Shown in pieces: positions 7,182-15,337 of a DNA stretch of 64,000 nt. The notes under the pieces are model-generated. The model was not told the DNA's origin. It worked only from the letters and a program-made list of their open reading frames with translations, and ran no database searches. Both the position numbers and the translations under genes were made by a program. The DNA is taken from positions 236,432 to 300,431 of the forward strand of contig NZ_OCTS01000005.1 of NCBI RefSeq assembly GCF_900232865.1, given 5' to 3'. This DNA is from Corynebacterium dentalis (GTDB taxonomy: Bacteria; Actinomycetota; Actinomycetes; Mycobacteriales; Mycobacteriaceae). Numbering within the stretch: position 1 is the first letter of the stretch; the number at the start of each line of letters is the position of its first letter.

Positions 7182-8762
7182 ATGTCCAACGATGATGCCA
7201 AGGGTCAGCCACTCAAGCTGAACCCGGCAGTCGCCCAGGCGCCGGGTGCGCCATCGGCGCCAGCACCGGCGGCCAATGCCCCGGCACCTAGTAACCCCGA
7301 GCCAGCTGAGGCCGCTCAGGCCCCTGAGGCTCCTCAAGCGCCTGCCGCTGAGTCCACTACTAACGAGTCCGCAGCGGAAGCACCTACCGCTGCGGCCACC
7401 AATGGCGGTGGCCCGCTGAAGCTTGGCGCCCCAAGCGCCCCAAGCGCTCCAGGTGCACCGGGAGCTCCTGGTGCACCTGCTGCCCCGGCTGCTTCTGCAC
7501 CGTCTGCACCAGCGGCTTCCGAGGGAGCATCCGCTCCTGGAGCTCCTTCTGCTCCGGCTGCGCCAAAGGCACCGTCCGCACCGGGTGCTCCATCTGCTCC
7601 TGGCGCACCGGGCGCTCCGCCCGCCCCCTCTGCCTTCTCCCCTTCCGCACCGGGTGCTCCCGGTGCCCCTAAGGCTCCTTCTGCCCCAGGTGCACCTTCT
7701 GCTCCGGGCGCTCCCGGCGCCCCAGCTGCAGGCGCTCCTTCTGCTCCATCCGCACCAGGCGCTCCAGCGGCTGGCGCTCCCGCTGCAGGTGGCAAGGCTC
7801 CTGTTCAGCAGGCCGCCCAGAACAAGCCAAAGGAAAAGCCGAAGAAGAAGCGCGAGCCAGTTGTCATTGGCGATCGTACCCTCGGCCAATGGGGCAAGAT
7901 CGCTGGCATCACCATCGCCGGTGTCGTGGTCCTCGCGGCCATCGTCATCTTCGGCGCTCGCTGGCTCACCGGCCTGGACTCCGTGTCCAGCTGGATGGAC
8001 AAGTACCCAGGCGAGTACCACTTGCCTGACTTCGTGGAGCCCGGTTTCCCTTGGTGGGCACGCTGGACCCACTTCTTGAACTTCTTCTTCATGGCCCTGA
8101 TCATCCAGTCCGGTCTGCGCGTGCGTCAGCAGCAGAAGCCACCGGCTGTGTGGCAGCCAAAGAAGGGCGGCAAGAAGATCAGCATCAACCTCTGGCTACA
8201 CACCTCCTTGGATATCCTGTGGATCGTCAACGGCGTGCTATTCATCGTGATGCTCTTCGTCAGCGGCCACTGGGCACGCATCATCCCTACCAGCTGGGAA
8301 GTCTTCCCGAACGCTCTGTCCGCGGCACTGCAGTACGCATCCATGGATTGGCCAGCGGAGAACGGCTGGGTTAACTACAACAGCTTGCAGCAGCTCACCT
8401 ACGGCATCGTCGTGTTCATCGCCGCTCCTCTGGCGATCATCACCGGCCTGCGTATGAGCGAGTGGTGGCCAAAGAAGGCAGACAAGCTGAACAAGATCTA
8501 CCCAGCTCCACTGGCTCGTAAGATCCACTTCCCCACCATGCTGTTCTTCGTTGTCTTCATCATCGGTCACGTTTTCTTGGTTGTTACCACCGGCATGCTG
8601 AAAAACCTGAACCACATGTTCGCTGGCACTCCGGCTGAGGGCTGGGGTGGCTTCCTGTGGGCCGTCGGCGCTCTGTTGATCACCATCGGCGCGCTGTTCG
8701 CAACACGTCCACTGCTGATCGCCCCTGTTGCTTCCAAGTTCGGTACCGTCAGCCCTCGTTAA
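7182..8762 (+). CDS. Cytochrome b-type membrane protein with long Ala/Pro-rich N-terminus
   Basis: The C-terminal half (about residues 240-520) is a di-haem cytochrome b domain like those of thiosulfate/formate-type reductase membrane subunits. Hydrophobic helices carry candidate haem His residues in WWARWTHFLNFFF, NLWLHTSLDILW, RKIHFPTMLFF and FIIGHVFLV. Residues 1 to about 205 are low complexity, made of repeated APGAPSAPGAP units with two PLKL boxes, then a basic stretch (KPKEKPKKKREP) before the first helix, so the repeats are cytoplasmic. AGGAG precedes the ATG at 7182. No partner oxidoreductase subunit is adjacent; the gene ends in its own terminator. The electron donor and acceptor are unknown. 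Confidence 0.8.
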   Translation: MSNDDAKGQPLKLNPAVAQAPGAPSAPAPAANAPAPSNPEPAEAAQAPEAPQAPAAESTTNESAAEAPTAAATNGGGPLKLGAPSAPSAPGAPGAPGAPAAPAASAPSAPAASEGASAPGAPSAPAAPKAPSAPGAPSAPGAPGAPPAPSAFSPSAPGAPGAPKAPSAPGAPSAPGAPGAPAAGAPSAPSAPGAPAAGAPAAGGKAPVQQAAQNKPKEKPKKKREPVVIGDRTLGQWGKIAGITIAGVVVLAAIVIFGARWLTGLDSVSSWMDKYPGEYHLPDFVEPGFPWWARWTHFLNFFFMALIIQSGLRVRQQQKPPAVWQPKKGGKKISINLWLHTSLDILWIVNGVLFIVMLFVSGHWARIIPTSWEVFPNALSAALQYASMDWPAENGWVNYNSLQQLTYGIVVFIAAPLAIITGLRMSEWWPKKADKLNKIYPAPLARKIHFPTMLFFVVFIIGHVFLVVTTGMLKNLNHMFAGTPAEGWGGFLWAVGALLITIGALFATRPLLIAPVASKFGTVSPR

Positions 8763-8783
8763 GCTCTGATCGAGTCCGGCTAG

Positions 8784-8820
8784 ATGCCCATCGCTTCATG
8801 GCGGTGGGCATTTTCTTTTG
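8784..8820 (+). terminator. Rho-independent terminator after the cytochrome b-like gene
   Basis: Arms 8784-8794 and 8801-8811 pair over 11 bases (one wobble) with a TTCATG loop, followed by TTTTCTTTT. Confidence 0.85.
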
Positions 8821-8836
8821 CCCGACGCCAAACTCC
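8811..8836 (+). repeat. Copy of dispersed motif (CGACGCCAA type), intergenic
   Basis: A T-rich stretch, then CCCGACGCCAAACTCC, starting in the T-tract of a terminator. Being outside any gene, it cannot reflect protein constraint. Confidence 0.55.
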
Positions 8837-8866
8837 CCCGCCTCTCCCACCGTTGTCCCCGTTTAG

Positions 8867-8950
8867 CACAACGATCCCCCGGAAGTGCCAAGACGCTTTC
8901 CGCGACCTGGGAAAATGCAAACTGGGTGGCACTTCCGGGGGATCATTGTG
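8867..8950. repeat. 24-bp inverted repeat around a 36-base loop
   Basis: Arms 8867-8890 and 8927-8950 are complementary in 23 of 24 positions, the exception being a G-T wobble. The inner core GATCCCCCGGAAGTGCCA is perfect. There is no T-tract, and two terminators already flank it, so it is not an obvious terminator. It may be a small palindromic repeat element. Confidence 0.75.
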
Positions 8951-9075
8951 CATATGCAGCCCAGAGAAGGCGCCAAAACTAGCAGGCGCCAGGCCAATGG
9001 GGCACCGGACCAAACACGCGCCCATCCAAACAGTCACCTGAGCAGGCACCGGCCCAACCCGGCACCGGCATAAAC

Positions 9076-9118
9076 AAAAAGGGCCTGGGCTCCGATAAAG
9101 GATCGGAGCCCAGGCCCT
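9076..9118 (-). terminator. Rho-independent terminator of the YkvI-type gene
   Basis: Perfect 17-base arms (9080-9096 and 9102-9118) with a 5-base loop. On the minus strand the stem is followed by TTTTT. Confidence 0.9.
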
Positions 9119-9194
9119 GCACAAGCTTTCCTTACAAGGCATGACCCCTGTCAGGATCTAGCCCTGCACAAGCTAGCGCTGACTAGCGCTGCAG

Positions 9195-10481
9195 CTAGTA
9201 AGAAGTCTTAGCGGCGTCGGAGTTGGCGTCGGACGAAGAATCTTCGTCTTCTTCGCTGGAATCATCGTCGCACACCTCAGCCTCAATGACCTCGCCGGTG
9301 TTGTCCATATCGGACTCCTCCAGCTTGGAGGATAGGGTCTTGTGATCCTCCTCGGTGAAGTCCTCTTCAGGATTCTCACGCTTTTCCACGAGGGAGTGGA
9401 TCTCCTCGCGCAGCAGACCTTCCTTCTTGATCATTTCGCGGTTCTTGATCCACCACGCCACCAACACGCCGATGGTCAGGATGCCCACGTAACCAATCAC
9501 TGGGTAGACGTAGGTCATCAGAGCCTCGAATCCCACGAAGCTGATACCGAAGCCCACCACACAGGTGACCAGGAAGACCGGCGCGTACTTGCCCGGGCTT
9601 TTGGCAGTCAGACGACGGCCCAGAGCGTAGAACATGCCGATGCACGTGTTGTAGATCAACCCGTAGATGACCCACACCATGATGCTTGCCAGGATCGGGT
9701 GGATCGTGTCAAACATGGACAGCATTGGCACGTCAGAGCCTTCAACCTTGTCCATGTTCAGCAGCAAAGTCACAGCGGACATCAACAGCATGACTGTGTA
9801 GAGCAGGCCACCCATGAGGCCACCCAAGCCCACCTCGCGTGGGTTTGCGGTGCTACCACCGATAACCAAGCACATGGACACGCCCAGGACCAGCGCCAGA
9901 CCGTTGTAGTTCAACGCGGACAGAATCCATGGCTTAACCGGAGACTCTTGCTGCTGAGCCAACTCGCTCAGGGACCCCAAGTCAGCTGGGAAGTTCACCA
10001 GCGAGTAGATAAATGCACCGATGACAGCGATGATGATGAACGGCGTGATGAAAGAGATGATGCTGGACACCTTGTCCACATCCATCAGGCCGGTGAACAT
10101 CACGATGCCCACCATGACCAGCGAGCCGATCCATGCCGGCCATCCGAACTGCTGGTCCAGCGTTGAACCTGCACCGGCGATCATCACCACACCGACGGTG
10201 AACATGGTAAAGGTGACGGCGAAGTCCAAGAACTTGGACACGATGGGGTGCGTCAGGTTGTTGAACACGAACTTGTGCTCACGAGCCAGGAAGTAACTGC
10301 CCAGCTGCAAGATGACGGCGCCTGCTCCGGCCATCACGATGCCAGCGATCACTGCGCCGGCGATTCCCAAATAGCCGAATGATACAAAGTACTGAATGAC
10401 TTCCTTACCTGTGGCAAATCCGGCGCCTACCAACAGGCCCACGAATGCCAAGGCGATTTTCATCGAGCGTACGAACGACAC
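9195..10481 (-). CDS. YkvI-type membrane transporter with acidic C-terminal tail
   Basis: LeuT-fold-like integral membrane protein related to B. subtilis YkvI; members are predicted to carry branched-chain or other amino acids, but the substrate is not established. The first helix MKIALAFVGLLVGAGFATGK carries the family's G-A-G-F-A-T-G break. About ten hydrophobic helices follow to residue 350. The last 75 residues are strongly acidic and polar (for example VCDDDSSEEDEDSSSD), cytoplasmic and unusual for the family. GTG at 10481 is chosen since GGAG lies about 8 bases upstream; the ATG at 10463 is the alternative. Two copies of GTTTCATAACT upstream could be an operator. Confidence 0.8.
   Translation of the reverse strand: MSFVRSMKIALAFVGLLVGAGFATGKEVIQYFVSFGYLGIAGAVIAGIVMAGAGAVILQLGSYFLAREHKFVFNNLTHPIVSKFLDFAVTFTMFTVGVVMIAGAGSTLDQQFGWPAWIGSLVMVGIVMFTGLMDVDKVSSIISFITPFIIIAVIGAFIYSLVNFPADLGSLSELAQQQESPVKPWILSALNYNGLALVLGVSMCLVIGGSTANPREVGLGGLMGGLLYTVMLLMSAVTLLLNMDKVEGSDVPMLSMFDTIHPILASIMVWVIYGLIYNTCIGMFYALGRRLTAKSPGKYAPVFLVTCVVGFGISFVGFEALMTYVYPVIGYVGILTIGVLVAWWIKNREMIKKEGLLREEIHSLVEKRENPEEDFTEEDHKTLSSKLEESDMDNTGEVIEAEVCDDDSSEEDEDSSSDANSDAAKTSY
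9222..9240 (-). repeat. Copy of dispersed motif
   Basis: On the minus strand it reads TTCTTCGTCCGACGCCAAC, at the very 3' end of the YkvI-type gene. Confidence 0.45.
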
Positions 10482-10503
10482 TACGAAGTCTCCATTTCCT
10501 ATG

Positions 10504-10527
10504 AGTTATGAAACTTAGTTATGAAAC
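10504..10527. promoter_or_regulatory. Tandem direct repeat upstream of the YkvI-type gene
   Basis: AGTTATGAAAC occurs at 10504-10514 and again at 10517-10527, 13 bases apart, just over one helical turn, upstream of the GTG at 10481. It could be a regulator-binding pair. Confidence 0.4.
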
Positions 10528-10682
10528 CTTGTCTATTTTTCTCCAGTCGTGCATGTTATAGCACTGGCCTGAATTCTTCCGATAAGGCTCACTGGCTAGT
10601 CACTCACTATTAGCGATCCTGCAGCCAGCCCCATTGCTGCTTCCACGCATGCTCCCCTCCCGCGCCAATTCCCGAGTTGCCC

Positions 10683-10688
10683 TAATAT
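10683..10688 (+). promoter_or_regulatory. Candidate -10 box (TAATAT), leaderless APP1-type gene
   Basis: TAATAT is followed by 7 bases and the ATG at 10696, with no ribosome-binding site. Confidence 0.5.
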
Positions 10689-10695
10689 CTTGTTC

Positions 10696-11750
10696 ATGGC
10701 CATCTCTGACTTCGCGCGCGCCGTGGAAAAACGCATCAATAGCGCTGGTATCAGCTATACCGAGCGGGCGGGGTGGCATCCCAGCCTCGCGGGTTACTAC
10801 GGCTACGGCGATGTGGACAAGGTTCGCGTTTTCGCCCGCGTCATGATGAAGGCCCCGGATCGCGAGAATATCCTGCCGCGCCGCGGGTTCCGCCAGTTCT
10901 TCACCATCCAAGTTGGCGATCATCCCGTGACCATTCAGGCTGGTAACGAGACCGTTAATACTCATACCAACAGTGGCGGCTACGTGGATTTCCCGGTGAA
11001 GAACCACGGCTTGGAACCCGGCTGGCAGACGGTGCGGATCGAGGCTGAGGGCGCCGAGCCCGTGGATGCCGAGGTGCTGATCTTGGAACCGGGCACGCGG
11101 TTCGGTGTGGTCTCAGATATCGATGACACGATCCTGGTCACGATGCTCCCCCGCGCCGTGACCGCGGCGTATAACTCGTGGTTTGTCCGCACCAATGCGC
11201 GTAAGCCGGTGCCAGGCATGACGGAATTTTATGAGACGATTCTCGACGAGCACCCGGAAATTCCTTTCTTCTATCTCTCCACGGGCGCATGGAATACGTT
11301 TCATTCTTTGGTGAATTTCATTGCCAAGCACGCTTTGCCCAAGGGGCCGATGTTGCTCACGGACTGGGGACCTTCGCAGACGAGTATGTTCCGCTCTGGT
11401 CAGGAGCATAAGCGCGTGCAGCTGCGTAATTTGGTGATTGATTTCCCAAATATCACGTGGATTCTGGTGGGCGATGATGGGCAGCACGATCCGTTTATTT
11501 ACGGCAATTTCGCCGAGGAGCACCCGGATCGGGTGGCCGCGCTGGCTATTCGTCAGCTCTCTCTCCAAGTGAGCACGTTTTGGCGCACGGAACGGCCGCT
11601 CCTTTGGGTGAGGTGTTGCACCGCGGCATGGTGCCGACGATCGCCGGCGCGGATGGTTTTGATTTGCGCAAGCAGTGGGTGGCGATGGATGAGATTCGTC
11701 CGGGTGTGCTGCCTCACGCCTTTTCTTCCGACGCCAACCTCTCCTCCTAG
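10696..11750 (+). pseudogene. APP1-type phosphatidate phosphatase, frameshifted near the 3' end
   Basis: DUF2183/APP1 catalytic family. The HAD-like DxDxT motif is in VVSDIDDTILVTM (about residue 140), followed by FFYLSTGAWNTF, GPMLLTDWGPSQ and WILVGDDGQHDP, all normal. After VAALAIRQLS the frame goes wrong: a (CT)4C run at 11557-11565 appears to have one CT too many. Removing two bases restores SPSEHVLAHGTAAPLGEV and continues through FDLRKQWVAMDEIRPGVLP to the stop at 11748-11750. As written, the frame runs to 11778 with a nonsense tail. The catalytic domain is complete, so the product may still be active. It could be a real slippage mutation or a sequencing error. Confidence 0.8.
11721..11740 (+). 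repeat. Copy of dispersed motif (best match)
   Basis: TTTTCTTCCGACGCCAACCT, in the last codons of the frameshifted APP1-type gene, read there as S-S-D-A-N. Confidence 0.55.
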
Positions 11751-11792
11751 CCCACTTCTCCCCTGGTTTTTCCGCTGAAGGCTTGCTAGCTT

Positions 11793-13208
11793 CTACGCGC
11801 TAGGACATTGGAAGTGCGGAATCGCATCGTCGTAGAGCATCGCCGAATCCAGAATCTGCGCCACCTGCAGCAGATCCGCTTCTCCTCGTGGACCCACCAG
11901 CTGAACGCCGACGGGCAGCCCGTCGCTGCCCATACCTCCAGGCAGCGAGATTGCTGCATGACCAGACACGTTCCACTCTGCGGCGAACGCGGTGGACGAC
12001 AGCGAGGCCAACTGGGTGCGCAGGCTTCCCGTCTTCAGGTACGCGCCCGCGCGCGCCGGGCGATCGGCAACAGTCGGAGTCAGCAGAGCGTCGAATCCTT
12101 CCAGCTTCTGCGTCATTGTCTCTCCGAACGTCCGCGAGTACTCGCGTGCCCATTCCTTGAGCTTGAACCGGGCCCACGCGCCCAGTAGTTTGGTGCGCTT
12201 GTGGCGCGGTTCGATCCGCTCAGGGAATTCCAGCCCGGCGATCTCCTCCCGAATTCCACCGTAGAACTGGGTGACAAATGCCAAGGTGGGGTCTGGACGT
12301 TTAAAATCCACCTCGCGCACCTCGTGCCCTTTTGCCCGCAGCCTGTGCACGGCATAAGCCACGGCGCGAAGGTGATCATCATGGACTTTGATACCGGGAG
12401 TCGCGGGCGTGGTGTTCACCCCGATGACGAGCTTTCGGGGCCCAACCCTCTTGGTGAGGAGAGAATCGCGGGTGTGATCAGTGGCGATGGCGTCGAAAAT
12501 GAGGGAACAACACTCCACGGAGCGCGCGATCGGCCCGGAGGTGCCCAGCTCCATCCACAAATCTGCATACGGGTCGGTGGGGACCGATCCGCGGCAGGGC
12601 TTCAGACCAACGGTGCCGCAGTGCGAGGACGGAATGCGGATCGAGCCGCCACCGTCGCCGCCGATGGCCGCAGGCACCATACGCGCAGCCACTGCAACCG
12701 CAGAGCCACCCGAGGAACCTCCTGGTGTACGAGACGGATCCCACGGGTTCCGGGTGATTCCAAAAGCGTCGGACTCCGTGAAGGGAAAGGCGCCAAACGC
12801 AGGCATCAGGGTCTTGCCGAGGATGATCGCCCCGGCCTCCCGCAAGCGCTTGACCAGCAGGGAATCGCGCGCTTTCGGGGTGGGGTTGCCCGCAGTGCCG
12901 AAGGTGGTTGGCGTTCCGGCCACGTCGATCTCGTCCTTGATGAGGATGGGCACACCGTGGAGGAGTCCGGGTTGAAAGTCAGGCTGTAGTGCCAGCTGAT
13001 CCAGCTCATCGGCGGTACGAAGCGCTTCGTCATCCAGCAGGACGTGGATCGCGTTGAGCGTGGGGTTGAGCTCCGCGATCCGTGACAGGCACGCTTCCAC
13101 GCCCTCTCGAGCTCCTGAACCGGGATGTTTCAGCACGGATTGTCGCCACTCGCGAACCCCGAATTGCTGCCACGTCGATGGATGCATGCCCGACTCTCCC
13201 TGTGCCAT
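11793..13208 (-). CDS. Amidase signature family hydrolase
   Basis: Ser-cisSer-Lys amidase, structurally like GatA but stand-alone. The catalytic Lys is in GVPILIKDEIDVAG. The signature GGSSGGSAVAVAARMVPAAI contains the cis-Ser, and the nucleophile Ser is in GGDGGGSIRIPSS. About 471 aa. I start at the ATG at 13208 (MAQGESG), 10 bases after the stop of the upstream flavoprotein gene; a longer frame exists but runs into that gene. No GatB or GatC is nearby, so a catabolic or detoxifying amidase is more likely than tRNA amidation. The substrate is unknown. Confidence 0.88.
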   Translation of the reverse strand: MAQGESGMHPSTWQQFGVREWRQSVLKHPGSGAREGVEACLSRIAELNPTLNAIHVLLDDEALRTADELDQLALQPDFQPGLLHGVPILIKDEIDVAGTPTTFGTAGNPTPKARDSLLVKRLREAGAIILGKTLMPAFGAFPFTESDAFGITRNPWDPSRTPGGSSGGSAVAVAARMVPAAIGGDGGGSIRIPSSHCGTVGLKPCRGSVPTDPYADLWMELGTSGPIARSVECCSLIFDAIATDHTRDSLLTKRVGPRKLVIGVNTTPATPGIKVHDDHLRAVAYAVHRLRAKGHEVREVDFKRPDPTLAFVTQFYGGIREEIAGLEFPERIEPRHKRTKLLGAWARFKLKEWAREYSRTFGETMTQKLEGFDALLTPTVADRPARAGAYLKTGSLRTQLASLSSTAFAAEWNVSGHAAISLPGGMGSDGLPVGVQLVGPRGEADLLQVAQILDSAMLYDDAIPHFQCPSA

Positions 13209-13218
13209 AGCTACTCTG

Positions 13219-14961
13219 CTAATCCACGAAGTACTGCAGGTTTTCTCCAACCCGCTTGCCGGAGTGGATACAGCCGCCCAAGAACGTGCCCTCCAGCGCA
13301 TTCTTGCCGTGCATGCCACCACCACCGAATCCGGAGACCTCGCCAGCAGCGAATAGGCCGGGCAGAACAGAACCATCGGAGCGCAGCGCACGGCCGGACA
13401 GATCCGTTTCGATACCGCCCAGCGTCTTGCGCGTCAGCATGCGCAGACGCACCGCGATCAGCGGGCCCTGATCCTCATCCAGCAACTTGTGCGGGGCCGC
13501 GCAGCGCACAATCTTGTCGCCCAAGTAACCGCGAGCCGTGCGGATGTAGTTGACCTGATAGTCCTTGCCGAACTTGTTGTCCACCTGGCTGTCGCGATCC
13601 TCGATCTGCTTGCGCAGGCGAGCCACATCGATCTGCGGCGCATCCTCTCCGGTGACCTCGTTCATGCCCTTGACCAGCTCACCCAGGTTGTCCGCGATGA
13701 CCCAGTCCTCACCGTTGTCCATGAATGCCTGAATCGCCGGATGGGTGCCCGGTCCCACCTTGCTCAGCAGGTTCTTGACCTTCTTGATGGTCAGGTCCGG
13801 GTTCTGTTCGGAACCGGAGAAGATGAACTCCTTGTCTGCGATCGCCTTGTTGAGCACGAACCAGGAGTAACCGTGCCCCGTTCGCCCAATCTGCTCGACG
13901 CCAGCCAGGTTGTCTCCACCAGGAATGATTGTGTTCGGCAGGCGATTACCCTCTGCGTCGAACCACATGGATGACGGCCCGGGGATGATGCGAATGCCGT
14001 GCTGAGGCCAGATCGGATCCCAGTTCATCATGCCTTCTGGGTAGGCCCACATCCGGTCCGTATTAGTCAGGCGAGCACCCGCATCTTTGGAAATCTGGAT
14101 CATGCGACCATCCACGTGTGCGGGAACGCCGCAAACCAAGTCCTTGGGTGCCTCTCCCCAACGCCCGACTGGCCATGCCTTCCGCACCAAGTCCAAATTT
14201 CCGCCGATGCCGCCCGAAGTGACCACCACGGCCTGCCCGCGCAGTTCGAATTCACCCGTGACCTCGCGGTTGGAGGCAACTCCTCGCTCTTGGCAGTCCT
14301 CGGCCAGAACGCTGCCGCGCACACCCACGACACGGGGTCCTTCCGGGGTGCCTTCTGTGATTAGTTCATCGACTTGGTGCCGGAAAAGGAAGGTGACCTT
14401 GCCTTCGGACTCGAACTTCTCCAATGGCTCCCGAAACACTCGCACCACCTCGGGACCGGTGCCCCACGTGAGGTGGAAGCGGGGAACGGAGTTGCCGTGA
14501 CCGGAAGCGTCGCCGGACCCGCGCTCGGCCCAACCTACAGTGGGCAAGACGTTCAGGCCCAGCCCCTTGAGGTAGTCACGCTTTTCCTGGGCTGCGAAAC
14601 GCACGTACTCGCGGCCCCACCGGCGCGGCCAGTAGTCGTTTTCCGCATCGTCGAACTGTGCCGAGTTTTCCCAATCGCGCCACGCCAGCTCTTCGCTGTC
14701 CTTGACTCCCATGAGGCGCTGTTCGGGGCTATCCACGTAGAACAGGCCACCCAAGGACCAAAACGCCTGCGCGCCGAGGTTTTGCCGACCCTCCTGCTCC
14801 ACCACCGTCACGCGCAAACCGCTGCGCACGGCTTCATAGGCGGCGACCATTCCTGCCAGGCCACCACCAACGATGATGACTTGGCTTTCGGTCTCTGCGC
14901 CGTCGTTCGGCTCGGTATAGTTCGGGGACTCTGATGTGTACGCGGTAGGGCGAAAACTCAC
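13219..14961 (-). CDS. FAD-binding dehydrogenase (KstD/fumarate reductase-like flavoprotein)
   Basis: Soluble FAD-dependent oxidoreductase of the FAD-binding dehydrogenase family that includes ketosteroid dehydrogenase-like and fumarate reductase-like proteins. The N-terminal FAD-binding motif is VIIVGGGLAGMVAAYEA, followed by VTVVEQEG. A second FAD contact near the C-terminus is FGGGGMHGKNALEGTFLGG. About 580 aa. GTG at 14961 (VSFRPTAY) is the likely start, with AGAGG about 12 bases upstream; longer upstream reading has no protein-like character. The amidase gene follows 10 bases later, so the two form an operon. The substrate is not evident. Confidence 0.85.
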   Translation of the reverse strand: MSFRPTAYTSESPNYTEPNDGAETESQVIIVGGGLAGMVAAYEAVRSGLRVTVVEQEGRQNLGAQAFWSLGGLFYVDSPEQRLMGVKDSEELAWRDWENSAQFDDAENDYWPRRWGREYVRFAAQEKRDYLKGLGLNVLPTVGWAERGSGDASGHGNSVPRFHLTWGTGPEVVRVFREPLEKFESEGKVTFLFRHQVDELITEGTPEGPRVVGVRGSVLAEDCQERGVASNREVTGEFELRGQAVVVTSGGIGGNLDLVRKAWPVGRWGEAPKDLVCGVPAHVDGRMIQISKDAGARLTNTDRMWAYPEGMMNWDPIWPQHGIRIIPGPSSMWFDAEGNRLPNTIIPGGDNLAGVEQIGRTGHGYSWFVLNKAIADKEFIFSGSEQNPDLTIKKVKNLLSKVGPGTHPAIQAFMDNGEDWVIADNLGELVKGMNEVTGEDAPQIDVARLRKQIEDRDSQVDNKFGKDYQVNYIRTARGYLGDKIVRCAAPHKLLDEDQGPLIAVRLRMLTRKTLGGIETDLSGRALRSDGSVLPGLFAAGEVSGFGGGGMHGKNALEGTFLGGCIHSGKRVGENLQYFVD

Positions 14962-15151
14962 GGCCGATGCGCCTCTTTTCCATACTTTTCGAGCTCGGGA
15001 TGTGCGGGCTGCACATATACTTCTACTTCTCTGACAATGCCACGGCTGAAACAGGGCACGCTGTGCGTGAGATCTTATTTTGTTGGCGAACCCATCGCTG
15101 CAAGTTCGGGGAATTTTTCGCTTTTCACCAGAAGTTCCACGACTATGCATT

Positions 15152-15322
15152 ATGAGGTGCCTGGCTGAGCACAAGATTTTCGCGATGGCAGTGGCCGATG
15201 TGTATCCCCACTACGTGGCCAAAGCAGAGCGCAAGCAGCGCACGAAGCAAGAGGTTGACCGCATCATTGAATGGCTAACGGGATATGACTCCGCGGGTCC
15301 GAAAAAGGTTCTGCGCGATTAA
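15152..15322 (+). pseudogene. DUF2200 family remnant with internal deletion
   Basis: The first 45 codons match the start of DUF2200 proteins well: a KIFAMAVADVYPHYVAKAE block, then RTKQEVDRIIEWLTGYD. Family members run to about 115 residues and end in a KILR-like tail. Here the frame jumps straight from WLTGYD to KKVLRD and stops, giving about 56 aa. This looks like an in-frame loss of about 55-60 codons from the middle. No good ribosome-binding site is seen. Comparison is from memory of the family pattern. It could instead be a genuinely short protein, but I think it is decayed. Confidence 0.55.
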
Positions 15323-15337
15323 TCCTGCAGCAGGTTT

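Larger units (their letters stand above)
8763..9194. other. 432-bp gene-free stretch between convergent genes
   Basis: It contains, in order, a plus-strand terminator, a copy of the dispersed motif, the long inverted repeat, a GGCACCGG-rich segment (copies near 9002, 9046 and 9061), a minus-strand terminator, and a 14-base direct repeat GCCCTGCACAAGCT near 9115 and 9162. No protein gene is convincing. Confidence 0.6.

Noticed and set aside
7334..7795. Minus-strand Gly/Ala/Pro-rich frame
   Set aside because: Mirror of the APGAP repeat of the cytochrome b-like gene.
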